This document shows, one piece after another, positions 43,244 through 50,616 of a DNA stretch of 64,000 bases (positions within the stretch are counted from its first letter, which is position 1; the number at the start of each line of letters is the position of its first letter). Position numbers and translations under genes: made by a program. The notes beneath the pieces were generated by a model. It saw only the letters and a program-made list of their open reading frames with translations. It did not search any database and was not told the DNA's origin. The stretch lies in assembly GCA_963764805.1 (NCBI GenBank), contig CAVXUB010000006.1:62001-126000 (forward strand). The letters are read 5' to 3'. Source of the stretch: CAVXUB01 sp963764805. Lineage in GTDB: Bacteria; Actinomycetota; Acidimicrobiia; Acidimicrobiales; Bog-793.

Positions 43244-44443
43244 ATGCTTGCTCTGATCATCGTCATCGCCGTGGTCGCCGCGGCCCTCCTCGGGCTGCTG
43301 GTCATGCTCTCCCTCAGGCGCAGCCACGGCACCTCCCTGGCGGAGCGTTCCGGCCGAGCCGCGCCGACCAAGGGCCGCCCCACGGCGGCCGAAATCGCCG
43401 CAGCGGACCAGCGTGCCGCCGACGAGAGGCGGCGCGCCCGGGGTGTACCCGAGGAGCCGGCCGCCGAGCTGCCGGTTGCCGGGGCGCCTTCCGGGGCGCC
43501 TGTCGAGTTGCCGACAGAGGCAGCAGAAGAGCCGCCGAGGATAAGGGACCGGATCGGCCGCACGCGGGGCCTGTTCAGCGGCTACCTCAGCTCGCTGAGA
43601 GGTCGGACTGGGGTCGACGACTCCACTTGGGACGATCTGGAAGAGGCGCTCCTGCTCGCCGATGCCGGGGTGAAGACGACCACCAGGGTGTTGGACGACC
43701 TGCGCATCAGGGCCAAGGCGGGTGAGCTCGCCGACTCCGAAGCGGTGATCGACTCGTTGAAGGCCGACCTGAAAGGGCTCTTCGAAGGGGAGGACCGGGA
43801 GCTGCGTGAGGGTGACGCAGAGCCCGGATCACCTACCTTGTGGCTGTTCGTCGGCGTGAACGGGGTGGGCAAGACGACGACGATCGGCAAGCTGGCGGCG
43901 CGCGAGGCGGGATCGGGCAAGAAGGTGGTGCTGGCGGCTGGCGACACGTTCCGAGCTGCCGCCGGCGAGCAGCTGGAGACATGGGCAGAGCGTTCCGGCA
44001 GCTCGATCATCCGCGGCTCGGATGGGGCCGACCCCTCGTCGGTGATCTTCGATGCGGTGCAGCACGCCGCCGCGCGAGGCGCCGACATCGTCCTCGCCGA
44101 CACCGCCGGCCGTCTTCACACGAAGGTCAACCTGATGGACGAGCTGCGCAAGGTCCGCCGCGTCGCCGAACGCCCGCCCGCCCAGCTGACCGAGGTGCTG
44201 CTGGTGATCGACGCCACCACCGGCCAGAACGGCCTTGCCCAAGCCCAGCAGTTCACGGAGGCCGTGGGGGTCACGGGTGTGGTCCTGACCAAGCTCGACG
44301 GCACCGCCAAGGGGGGCATCGTGCTCGCGATCCGCAGCGAGCTAGGTCTGCCGATCAAGCTCGTCGGTCTCGGCGAGCATGCCGAGGACCTGGTGCCGTT
44401 CGACCCGGACGAGTTCGTGGAGGCCCTGTTCTCGGGCGCTTGA
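43244..44443 (+). CDS. ftsY: Signal recognition particle receptor FtsY
   Basis: A 399-residue GTPase that docks ribosome-SRP complexes at the membrane. Unlike the enteric protein it begins with a true membrane helix (MLALIIVIAVVAAALLGLLV), the form found in actinobacteria. An Ala/Pro/Glu-rich linker (to about residue 100), the helical N domain and the G domain follow. The G domain has P-loop GVNGVGKTTT (about 204), AAGDTFRAAAGEQLETWAER, DTAGRLHTKVNLMDELRKV and the guanine-specificity motif LTKLDGTAKGG. ffh follows after 25 bases. Confidence 0.96.
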   Translation: MLALIIVIAVVAAALLGLLVMLSLRRSHGTSLAERSGRAAPTKGRPTAAEIAAADQRAADERRRARGVPEEPAAELPVAGAPSGAPVELPTEAAEEPPRIRDRIGRTRGLFSGYLSSLRGRTGVDDSTWDDLEEALLLADAGVKTTTRVLDDLRIRAKAGELADSEAVIDSLKADLKGLFEGEDRELREGDAEPGSPTLWLFVGVNGVGKTTTIGKLAAREAGSGKKVVLAAGDTFRAAAGEQLETWAERSGSSIIRGSDGADPSSVIFDAVQHAAARGADIVLADTAGRLHTKVNLMDELRKVRRVAERPPAQLTEVLLVIDATTGQNGLAQAQQFTEAVGVTGVVLTKLDGTAKGGIVLAIRSELGLPIKLVGLGEHAEDLVPFDPDEFVEALFSGA

Positions 44444-44452
44444 GCTGCCGGG

Positions 44453-44458
44453 TAACCT
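44453..44458 (+). promoter_or_regulatory. -10 box TAACCT upstream of ffh
   Basis: TAACCT lies ten bases before the ffh ATG at 44469. The spacing is a little longer than at the other leaderless genes, and read-through from ftsY is also likely. Confidence 0.35.
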
Positions 44459-44468
44459 TGGCGGGCTC

Positions 44469-45839
44469 ATGTTCGACACGCTGACGGATCGTTTCGAGGG
44501 GATCTTCAAGAGGCTGCGCGGGCGCGGCCGACTCGGCGACGCCGAGATCGCCGAGGTGCTGCGCGAGATCCGTGTTGCGCTCTTGGAAGCGGACGTCAAC
44601 CTGGCGGTCGTGCGCGACCTCGTCGAGCGCATCCGCGCACGCTGTAGCGGTGCGGAGCTGTCCAAGAGCCTCACACCGGCCCAGCAGGTGATCAAGGTCG
44701 TCAACGAGGAGCTCGTGACGACGCTCGGCGGCGAGCCTCTCCGCATCACGTTCGCCTCCCGGCCGCCGACGGTGGTGCTGCTGGCGGGCCTGCAGGGATC
44801 GGGCAAGACGACTGCGGCCGCCAAGCTCGCCCGCTGGTTCAAGCAGCAGGGCCGCCATCCCGTCCTCGTGGGTGCCGACCTCCAACGGCCCGCCGCCGTC
44901 GAGCAGCTGCGAGTGCTTGGGCGGGACGTCGGGGTCACGGTCTTCAGCGAGCAGAGCGACCCTGTCTCGGTCGCCCGCGCCGGATTGGCTGAGGCCTCCC
45001 GTCTCGGGCGCGACGTCGTCATCATCGACACCGCCGGCCGGTTGACGATCGACGAGGCTCTGATGGACGAGGTCAGGCGCATCTCGTCGGTGGCGCAGCC
45101 CCACTACACCTTCCTGGTTGTCGATGCGATGACGGGACAAGACGCCGTGCGCACGGCCGAGGCGTTCCACCGGACGCTGTCGCTCGATGGAGTGATCCTG
45201 ACCAAGATCGACGGCGACGCCCGCGGCGGGGCCGCCCTCTCGGTGAAGCATGTGGTCGGCAAGCCGATCGCCTTCGTCTCGACCGGCGAGCGCCCGGACG
45301 ACTTCGAGACCTTCCACCCGGATCGGATGGCGAGCCGCATCCTCGGCATGGGCGACGTGCTCACCCTGATCGAGAAGGCGGAGCGCGAGTACGACGCCGG
45401 GGTCGCAGAGAAGTCGCTCGCACGCCTGCAGGCCGGCCGCTTCACGCTCGACGACTTCCTCGAGCAACTCCAGCAGGTCAAGAAGATGGGCCCCCTCACG
45501 GGGGTGCTCGGGATGCTTCCCGGTGTGCCGAAGGAAGTGAGGAACGCCAAGATCGAGGATCGTGACGTCGCTCGCGTCGAGGCGATCGTCCGCTCGATGA
45601 CCCCGGCCGAGCGGGACGATCCCTCGATCATCGACGGCTCGCGCCGCTCGCGCATCGCCCGTGGCAGCGGCATGGCCTCGAGCGACGTCAACAACCTGCT
45701 GCGCCAGTTCAAGGAGATGCAGCGGATGATGAAGCAGCTCCCCATCGGCCGCATGGGCGGTAAGGCCAAGACGGGCAAGAAGGGCAAGAAGGGCGGCCGT
45801 GTCACTCCGCGTCTGGAAGACTTGGGGTCAGGCCGGTGA
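44469..45839 (+). CDS. ffh: Signal recognition particle protein Ffh
   Basis: A 456-residue SRP54-type GTPase that binds signal sequences and SRP RNA. The N domain (EIAEVLREIRVALLEADVNL) is followed by G domain motifs: P-loop GLQGSGKTT (about 107), GADLQRPAAVEQLRVLG, IIDTAGRLTIDEALMDEV and LTKIDGDARGG. The Met-rich M domain contains the RNA-binding signature in ARGSGMASSDVNNLLRQFKE, then EMQRMMKQLPIGRMGG and a Lys/Gly-rich tail (KAKTGKKGKKGGR). No SRP RNA gene was recognised in the window. Confidence 0.97.
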   Translation: MFDTLTDRFEGIFKRLRGRGRLGDAEIAEVLREIRVALLEADVNLAVVRDLVERIRARCSGAELSKSLTPAQQVIKVVNEELVTTLGGEPLRITFASRPPTVVLLAGLQGSGKTTAAAKLARWFKQQGRHPVLVGADLQRPAAVEQLRVLGRDVGVTVFSEQSDPVSVARAGLAEASRLGRDVVIIDTAGRLTIDEALMDEVRRISSVAQPHYTFLVVDAMTGQDAVRTAEAFHRTLSLDGVILTKIDGDARGGAALSVKHVVGKPIAFVSTGERPDDFETFHPDRMASRILGMGDVLTLIEKAEREYDAGVAEKSLARLQAGRFTLDDFLEQLQQVKKMGPLTGVLGMLPGVPKEVRNAKIEDRDVARVEAIVRSMTPAERDDPSIIDGSRRSRIARGSGMASSDVNNLLRQFKEMQRMMKQLPIGRMGGKAKTGKKGKKGGRVTPRLEDLGSGR

Positions 45840-45975
45840 AGACCGCCCCTCATCTGTCGCTCTCAGCTCTCATCCGCCCGCACTTGTCTCCGCCCCGATC
45901 TCGCCTCGCCGCTCCGTGCCGCACCGCCCGTGCGCCCGGCCCTCGACCTGCAACCTTAGAAAGAGAAGGAAGAAC

Positions 45976-46467
45976 GTGACCGTCAAGCTTCGCCTGATGC
46001 GGATGGGAAAGAAGAAACAGCCGACGTATCGCATCGTCGCCGCCGAGAGCACATCCCCGCGTGACGGCCGCTTCATCGAGATCGTCGGGACCTATGCCCC
46101 GCGCTCGGAACCTTCGGCTGTCCACGTCGACAGTTCGAAGGCGCTGCGTTGGCTGGAGTCCGGCGCGCAGCCGACTGACCGCGTGCGCAGGCTCCTCGCC
46201 ATCTCGGGCGTCTGGAGCGAGTTCGAGGAGGCGCGCAGCGAGCGTGAGGCGAAGCGCGGGCCTAAGCAGGCACCTCAGCGCAAGAGGGCGACGGGCTCAC
46301 CCCCCAAGGCCGAGCGGGCCAGGGCCCGCGCCGAGAAGGCGGCCGCCCGGAAGGATGCTGCAGCAGTCGATGCGTCCGCCGACGCGGAGGCGGAGGCGGA
46401 GGAGGCGGAAGTCGAGGACGGGGCCGACGACGAAGAAGTCACCGACGAAGCGGCTGACGAGAGCTGA
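45976..46467 (+). CDS. rpsP: 30S ribosomal protein S16 with long acidic tail
   Basis: The first about 80 residues are normal S16 (VKLRLMRMGKKKQPTYRIVA, AESTSPRDGRFIEIVGTY). After that comes a tail of about 80 residues. It is first basic and Ala-rich (RARAEKAAARKDAAA), then strongly acidic (EAEAEEAEVEDGADDEEVTD), and makes the protein 163 residues long. Actinobacterial S16 proteins often carry extensions, but this one is long and ends in acid repeats. GAAGGA lies about six bases before the GTG start. The 136-base spacer after ffh shows no clear promoter. Confidence 0.94.
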   Translation: MTVKLRLMRMGKKKQPTYRIVAAESTSPRDGRFIEIVGTYAPRSEPSAVHVDSSKALRWLESGAQPTDRVRRLLAISGVWSEFEEARSEREAKRGPKQAPQRKRATGSPPKAERARARAEKAAARKDAAAVDASADAEAEAEEAEVEDGADDEEVTDEAADES

Positions 46468-46476
46468 CGGAACGAG

Positions 46477-46941
46477 ATGCCTGACGTCAGCCCGCTTTCG
46501 GGGAGCTCGCCACAGTTCGAGCCGCCTCGTTTCGAGGCTCCTCAGTTCGAGTCGCCACAGTTCGAGGACGAGGCCGAGGACGAGTTCGAGGACGACGAGG
46601 ACGACGAGGACGACGAGGACGGTTCGTTCGACGACTCAGATGCGGCGGACGACTTCGTCGACGAGGAGGAGGCCGACCAGGGCGTCAACCGGTTGCACGG
46701 CGGCTCCGCCCGTGCCGTCCTCGACCACATCGCCCGCTCGCTCGTCGACGATCCCGACGCCGTCCTCATCGACGTGAACGAAGGGCGCAATGGCCTGCGG
46801 CTCTCGCTTCGAGTCGCCCCGTCCGACATGGGCCGGGTGATCGGCAAGCGCGGGCGGACCGCCCAGGCGATCCGGACGGTGGTCCGTGCCGCGGCATCGC
46901 ACGACGGGACCGATGCCCTGGTCGACATCGTCGACGCCTGA
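46477..46941 (+). CDS. khpA: KH-domain RNA-binding protein KhpA with acidic N-terminal extension
   Basis: The C-terminal about 77 residues are a complete KhpA/YlqC-type KH domain (ARAVLDHIARSLVDDPDAVL, RVIGKRGRTAQAIRTVVRAA with the G-x-x-G loop). KhpA is normally only about 77 residues and acts with KhpB in RNA binding. Here it is preceded by about 75 residues: a short F-E-x-P-x repeat (QFEPPRFEAPQFESPQFE) and then nearly pure Asp/Glu (DEFEDDEDDEDDEDG). No alternative start lies in frame near the KH domain, and the ATG at 46477 sits nine bases after rpsP, so the extension appears real. Confidence 0.9.
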   Translation: MPDVSPLSGSSPQFEPPRFEAPQFESPQFEDEAEDEFEDDEDDEDDEDGSFDDSDAADDFVDEEEADQGVNRLHGGSARAVLDHIARSLVDDPDAVLIDVNEGRNGLRLSLRVAPSDMGRVIGKRGRTAQAIRTVVRAAASHDGTDALVDIVDA

Positions 46942-46967
46942 GCGGCACCCTGCCCAAGGGCAGTCAG

Positions 46968-47438
46968 ATGGACAGTCCACTTCTCGAGGTTGGCCAGGTG
47001 GCGCGGGCGCACGGCCTGCGGGGTGAGGTCGTGGTCAGCCTGCTGACCAACCGTCCCGGGCGCCTCGACGAAGGCTCACGCCTTTATGCCGGCGCGGCTG
47101 ACAAGCCGCTGGTGGTAGTCCGTTCCACTCCTCTCGGCCATCGCCACATCGTCAGCTTCGAGGGCGTCACGACACGCCAGGAAGCCGACGCCCTGCACGG
47201 GGTCACGCTGCTGGCGCCGGCGATCGACGATCCGGAGGCGATGTTCGTCCACGAGCTCATCGGTTCGATGGTCTTCGACGTCACCGGCGAGGAACGGGGC
47301 CGGGTGACCGCCGTCGAAGCCAACCCGGCGAGCGACCTGCTGGTGGTGGAGGGACGCTGGTACGTACCTCTTCGCTTCGTGGTCGAAAGGTCGGCGGGGA
47401 GGATCCTGGTCGACGTCCCCGACGGGCTCTTCGAGTGA
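46968..47438 (+). CDS. rimM: Ribosome maturation factor RimM
   Basis: A 156-residue 30S assembly factor that binds S19. LEVGQVARAHGLRGEVVVSL is the N-terminal RimM barrel signature. The C-terminal PRC-barrel contains FVHELIGSMVFDVTGEERGR and a typical final strand with DVPDGLFE. It lies between khpA and trmD, the conserved order rpsP-khpA-rimM-trmD-rplS. Its stop overlaps the GTG start of trmD. Confidence 0.96.
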   Translation: MDSPLLEVGQVARAHGLRGEVVVSLLTNRPGRLDEGSRLYAGAADKPLVVVRSTPLGHRHIVSFEGVTTRQEADALHGVTLLAPAIDDPEAMFVHELIGSMVFDVTGEERGRVTAVEANPASDLLVVEGRWYVPLRFVVERSAGRILVDVPDGLFE

Positions 47439-48325
47439 GCGAGGGGGTGCCAGCCGCCATCCGAATCGATGTCTTCACCATCTTCCCCGACCTCGTCGAG
47501 GGGTACTGCGCAGGGTCGATCGTCGGCCGGGCGCGGCGGGCGGGCGTTGTCGACATCCGCGTCCACGACCTGCGGCAGGGCGCCGACGATCCCCGGCGTT
47601 CGGTGGACGATGCGCCTTTCGGAGGCGGGGCGGGCATGGTGCTGGCACCTGGGCCGGTGTTCTCGGCGGTCGAGAAGATGGAGCACCCGCGACCGTTGTA
47701 CCTGCTGTCGCCGGGGGGTCGGCGTCTTGATCAGAGACTGGCGGGAGAGCTCAGCCGGGCGCCGTTCTCGCTCCTCTGCGGGCGCTACGAGGGGGTCGAC
47801 CAGAGGGTCGCCGACCACCTTGTCGACGGCGAGATCTCCGTCGGGGACTACGTGCTGGCGGGTGGCGAGCTGGCCGCACTCGTGGTGGTGGAGGCGGTGG
47901 TGAGGCTGGTGCCCGGAGCCGTCGGAAACGCCGAGTCGCCGCTCGACGAGAGCTTTACGGCGGGCTTGCTGGAGTACCCGCAGTACACCCGACCGGCGGT
48001 GTTTCGCGGTTGGGGGGTGCCCGATGTGCTTCTCAGCGGGGACCACGGCAAGGTCGAGGCGTGGCGGCGGGCAGAAGCCCTGCACCGGACCATCGTCCGC
48101 CGGCCCGAGCTGATCGAGGCGAGGGGCGGCCTGACCGACGCGGAGGCGCGACTGCTATCCCAGCACGGCTATCCTGTAACGGCCGGATCGGCTCCGGTCG
48201 TCGCGCCACCGGTTGCGCCAAGGGCTGCGCCGCCGGCACCGCCGCCGAACGCTTCAGATGACGTCCCCACCGAGCAACCCGCGCCTGCGCAGCCGAGCGC
48301 CGGCTCGCCGCCTGAGGAGCTGTAG
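47435..48325 (+). CDS. trmD: tRNA (guanine37-N1)-methyltransferase TrmD
   Basis: A SPOUT-family enzyme that methylates G37 of tRNAs. RIDVFTIFPDLVEGY, VDDAPFGGGAGMVL, LLCGRYEGVDQRVADHL and EISVGDYVLAGGELAALVVV form the deep-trefoil-knot SAM site. ESPLDESFTAGLLEYPQYTR is the catalytic region with Asp. After about residue 245 comes a tail of about 50 residues rich in Pro/Ala (VAPPVAPRAAPPAPPPNASD) that is not part of the family fold. The start GTG overlaps the rimM stop. Confidence 0.96.
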   Translation: MSEGVPAAIRIDVFTIFPDLVEGYCAGSIVGRARRAGVVDIRVHDLRQGADDPRRSVDDAPFGGGAGMVLAPGPVFSAVEKMEHPRPLYLLSPGGRRLDQRLAGELSRAPFSLLCGRYEGVDQRVADHLVDGEISVGDYVLAGGELAALVVVEAVVRLVPGAVGNAESPLDESFTAGLLEYPQYTRPAVFRGWGVPDVLLSGDHGKVEAWRRAEALHRTIVRRPELIEARGGLTDAEARLLSQHGYPVTAGSAPVVAPPVAPRAAPPAPPPNASDDVPTEQPAPAQPSAGSPPEEL

Positions 48326-48330
48326 CCGCC

Positions 48331-48681
48331 ATGAACCCGACCGACCTTGTCGACCAAGCGAACCTGCGTGACGACATCCCGCCGTTCCGGCCGGGTGACA
48401 CCCTGAAGGTGCACGTGCGCGTGGTGGAAGGCAACCGCGAGCGGATCCAGGTCTTCCAGGGCGCCGTGATCAGGCGCCAGGGGTCTGGGGTGCGCGAGAC
48501 CTTCACCGTGCGCAAGGTCACCTCGGGCGTAGGGGTCGAGCGGACGTTCCCGGTCCACTCGCCGATCATCGCCAAGATCGAGCCCCTGGTGGAGGGCGAT
48601 GTGCGCCGCGCCAAGCTCTACTACCTGCGAGACAGGATCGGCAAGGCCGCCAAGATCAAAGAGAAGCGGGCGGCGCGCTGA
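48331..48681 (+). CDS. rplS: 50S ribosomal protein L19
   Basis: A 116-residue protein at the interface of the ribosomal subunits. IPPFRPGDTLKVHVRVVEGN, RIQVFQGAVIRRQGSGVRET, SGVGVERTFPVHSPIIAKIE and AKLYYLRDRIGKAAKIKEKR are all standard L19. It closes the ribosomal run. In most actinobacteria lepB and rnhB come next; here neither is present. Confidence 0.98.
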   Translation: MNPTDLVDQANLRDDIPPFRPGDTLKVHVRVVEGNRERIQVFQGAVIRRQGSGVRETFTVRKVTSGVGVERTFPVHSPIIAKIEPLVEGDVRRAKLYYLRDRIGKAAKIKEKRAAR

Positions 48682-48912
48682 CGGTGCGCACCACCTTCGC
48701 CGATCCCGGCGACGGCCGCCGCTGCGGTGCGTTTCCCTGGCGATCACCCCGTAGGGCTGCATGCGAAGAAGCGCTACCGCGCGAGAGTGTGCATGGGCTC
48801 GGTAGAGGAAAGGACATCGCAGGTGCAGCCCGGTATCGCCGGAGCTTGCGGGCGGACCCAGAGGTCCGGCAGGTTCCCGGCGAGAGGAGATTGACGCGAT
48901 GAGGAGACGCCG
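48682..48912 (+). other. Spacer after rplS; no gene recognised
   Basis: This 231-base gap stands where lepB and rnhB are usually found. Two forward frames stay open almost throughout, including a GTG-started 72-codon frame (48684-48902). Their translations are Arg/Ala-rich without a recognisable motif, so I do not call a gene. No tRNA-like or known riboswitch pattern was seen. The last bases provide the ribosome site (GAGGAG) of the DUF2469 gene. Confidence 0.4.
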
Positions 48913-49209
48913 ATGAGCGCCGAGGAGGACCTCGACCAGTACGAGGCGGAGATCGAGCTGGCGCTGTACCAGGAGTACCGGGCGGTGCTCCCGATGTTCC
49001 ATTACGTCGTCGAGACAGAGCGCCGCTTCTACCTCGCCAACGAGGTGCAGGTGGTGCCGCACGAGTCCGGCGGCTCGACCTACTTCGAGGTGGTGCTCGG
49101 CGATGCGTGGGTCTGGGACATGTACCGCCCGGCGCGTTTTGTCTCCAACGTGAAGGTCGTGACCTTCCGGGACGTCAACGTGGAGGCTCTGCCCGAGAAG
49201 GAGATCTGA
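48913..49209 (+). CDS. DUF2469 conserved actinobacterial protein
   Basis: A 98-residue acidic protein matching the DUF2469 family (Rv2901c-like). MSAEEDLDQYEAEIELALYQ, EYRAVLPMFHYVVETERRFY and VVLGDAWVWDMYRPARFVSN are almost invariant in actinobacteria. The function is not established. It is nearly always beside rnhB and yraN, and the yraN part of that context is kept here. GAGGAG lies at a good distance before the ATG. Confidence 0.94.
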   Translation: MSAEEDLDQYEAEIELALYQEYRAVLPMFHYVVETERRFYLANEVQVVPHESGGSTYFEVVLGDAWVWDMYRPARFVSNVKVVTFRDVNVEALPEKEI

Positions 49210-49213
49210 GCCG

Positions 49214-49565
49214 GTGGAGCCCTTCCCCGGCAAGATCGTCCTCGGTCGAACCGGTGAGGACCTGGCCGCAGCCTGGTACGAGGCCCGCGGCTACGAGATC
49301 TTGGCTCGGAACTGGCGTTGCCCGGCCGGTGAGATCGACATCGTGGCCAGGCGGCAGCGGATCCTGGCGATCGTCGAGGTCAAAGCCCGCACTACCGACA
49401 CCTTCGGCGCTCCAGTGGAGGCGGTGGTGCGAGACAAGCAGAACCGGCTGCGCCGGCTGGCGGCCAGCTGGCTGCGGGAGAGCGGCGCGGCAGGGCGCGC
49501 GGCTGCGTTTCGACGTCGTCTCGGTGCTCGGCGGCGTCGTGGAGGTCCTGGAGGACGCCTTCTGA
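49214..49565 (+). CDS. UPF0102 (YraN) endonuclease-like protein, one frame break
   Basis: A PD-(D/E)XK-fold protein of about 117 residues. GEDLAAAWYEARGYEILARN holds the first Glu. NWRCPAGEIDIVARR and LAIVEVKARTTDTFG give the D and E-x-K metal-site residues. The frame breaks near 49497 in a GGGCGCGCGG run. The usual end RLRFDVVSVLGGVVEVLEDA continues in another frame to the TGA at 49563-49565. The function of YraN is uncertain, but it is commonly linked to comM and dprA, as here. Confidence 0.88.
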
Positions 49566-49594
49566 CTCCGGCGCCTCGGGGGCCCCCGCCACGC

Positions 49595-50260
49595 TCAGAG
49601 CGGGTCGGTCGTCCGCTCGCCGGCGTCTGCAACGTGCTTGGTCCAGCGGCTGCCGTTCCAGTACCGGTGCTCGTGCCGGCCCGTCGGATCGGCGAGCCAG
49701 GCTGCCTCTTCCTCGTCGGGTGGAGGGAGGGTGGCGGTGCTGGCGTGGGGAGGCAACGAGGTCCCGTACGTCCCGGGAGCGAAGCGCGGTCCTTCTTCGC
49801 TGCCACCTCCTGAATATGCCGCCCGCGGCGTCCGGCCGAAGGCGCGCCCGGCCGGGGCGCCGGCTCCGCCTTGCTGGGCCTGGTAGCCGAACATCCGTCT
49901 GCCGGGCGGCTCGTTCGGATCGGTGGCGGTGGGTGTGAAGAACCAGGCGACGGCTATCAGGGCCAGCCCTATCACGCCCTGGGTCACGATGAAGATCAGA
50001 CCCCATAGCGCCGGGTGCAGCCGCCAGGGGTAGATCCCCCTCCGGTGGCGGCGCAGGTAGGCGATGCCAGTCCCGATCGCGAACTCACCGACCACGATCA
50101 GGACGAGCACCGTCTCGGACACCTTCACCGAGGAGGGTTTGCTGGAAGATTTGTGGGTCTTGGCCGTGGTCGTCGTGGTGGCGATCTCGCGCGCAACGTT
50201 CTCGGCCTGCACCAGCAGGTGAGGAAGCTGATGCACACCGCCGATCAGGTGTTCGACCAC
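49595..50260 (-). CDS. Membrane protein with C-terminal DUF2510 domain
   Basis: A protein of about 221 residues. A short N-terminal helix and a Thr/Ser/Lys-rich stretch precede two hydrophobic segments (VLVLIVVGEFAIGTGIAYL and ALWGLIFIVTQGVIGLALIA), then a Pro/Gly-rich linker. The final about 35 residues, AAWLADPTGRHEHRYWNGSR followed by W-T-x-H-V, are a DUF2510 domain (a short W-x-x-D-P-x-G-x-x-x-x-R-Y-W-D/N-G module). The function is unknown. I chose the GTG at 50260 because TACCAT lies exactly six bases upstream. A longer frame to 50350 would overlap the neighbouring gene. Confidence 0.7.
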   Translation of the reverse strand: MVEHLIGGVHQLPHLLVQAENVAREIATTTTTAKTHKSSSKPSSVKVSETVLVLIVVGEFAIGTGIAYLRRHRRGIYPWRLHPALWGLIFIVTQGVIGLALIAVAWFFTPTATDPNEPPGRRMFGYQAQQGGAGAPAGRAFGRTPRAAYSGGGSEEGPRFAPGTYGTSLPPHASTATLPPPDEEEAAWLADPTGRHEHRYWNGSRWTKHVADAGERTTDPL

Positions 50261-50266
50261 CTGCGA

Positions 50267-50272
50267 ATGGTA
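50267..50272 (-). promoter_or_regulatory. -10 box TACCAT, leaderless promoter of DUF2510 gene
   Basis: On the minus strand TACCAT ends six bases before the GTG at 50260. It lies in the spacer just downstream of the Cys-rich gene that ends at 50307. Confidence 0.4.
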
Positions 50273-50306
50273 CAAGCGATCAGAAGACCCGCCCGACCGG
50301 CACTCC

Positions 50307-50543
50307 TCAACCGTCGCGCCGCTGGTGCGCGCTCCTCTCGAAACACGCACCGTGCCAGTGCCGCCTGCTCCCCGGGTCGTGCAGGGGGACGAGGACCAGG
50401 TGACCCGTGCCGGGCCGGATCTCCTGGTTGCAGCCGGGGCACCGGTATGTCTTCTGCGCCTGGTATGGCTGGACCTGGATGCACTCGGCCATAGAGCCCG
50501 TCTGCGGGTCCGTCACAAAACGCGCAGCAGGCCGCCGTGGCAT
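50307..50543 (-). CDS. Small zinc-ribbon protein, actinobacterial ATP/GTP-binding-like family
   Basis: A 78-residue protein. MAECIQVQPYQAQKTYRCPG is followed by CNQEIRPGTGHLVLVPLHDP and RRHWHGACFERS. The C-P-G-C pair plus the later H-W-H-x-x-C suggests a zinc site. Short actinobacterial proteins with the pattern K-x-Y-R-C-P-G-C-x-Q-x-I-x-x-G-x-x-H are often labelled ATP/GTP-binding, but no nucleotide motif is visible. GATAAT (50551-50556 on the minus strand) seven bases before the ATG supports the start. Confidence 0.75.
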   Translation of the reverse strand: MPRRPAARFVTDPQTGSMAECIQVQPYQAQKTYRCPGCNQEIRPGTGHLVLVPLHDPGSRRHWHGACFERSAHQRRDG

Positions 50544-50604
50544 GCCGACGATTATCGCGGGGTGCGGACCTGAAGCGGCTGTGGCAGGGAGAGGGTATCT
50601 GATG

Positions 50605-50610
50605 TAGTTT
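50605..50610 (+). promoter_or_regulatory. -10 box TAGTTT, leaderless promoter of ornithine-cyclodeaminase-like gene
   Basis: TAGTTT lies six bases before the GTG at 50617. With the GATAAT box at 50551-50556 on the other strand it forms a compact divergent promoter region. Confidence 0.4.
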
Positions 50611-50616
50611 CGTGGT

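Noticed and set aside
46560..46640. Simple-sequence expansion artefact at the start of khpA
   Set aside because: The GAC/GAG-rich stretch keeps the frame and is preceded by a distinct F-E-x-P repeat and a well-placed ATG, so I treat it as real coding sequence.
48684..48902. 72-codon gene after rplS
   Set aside because: The frame is open, but the translation has no recognisable pattern and no ribosome site, and a neighbouring frame is equally open. It was kept only as an unexplained spacer.
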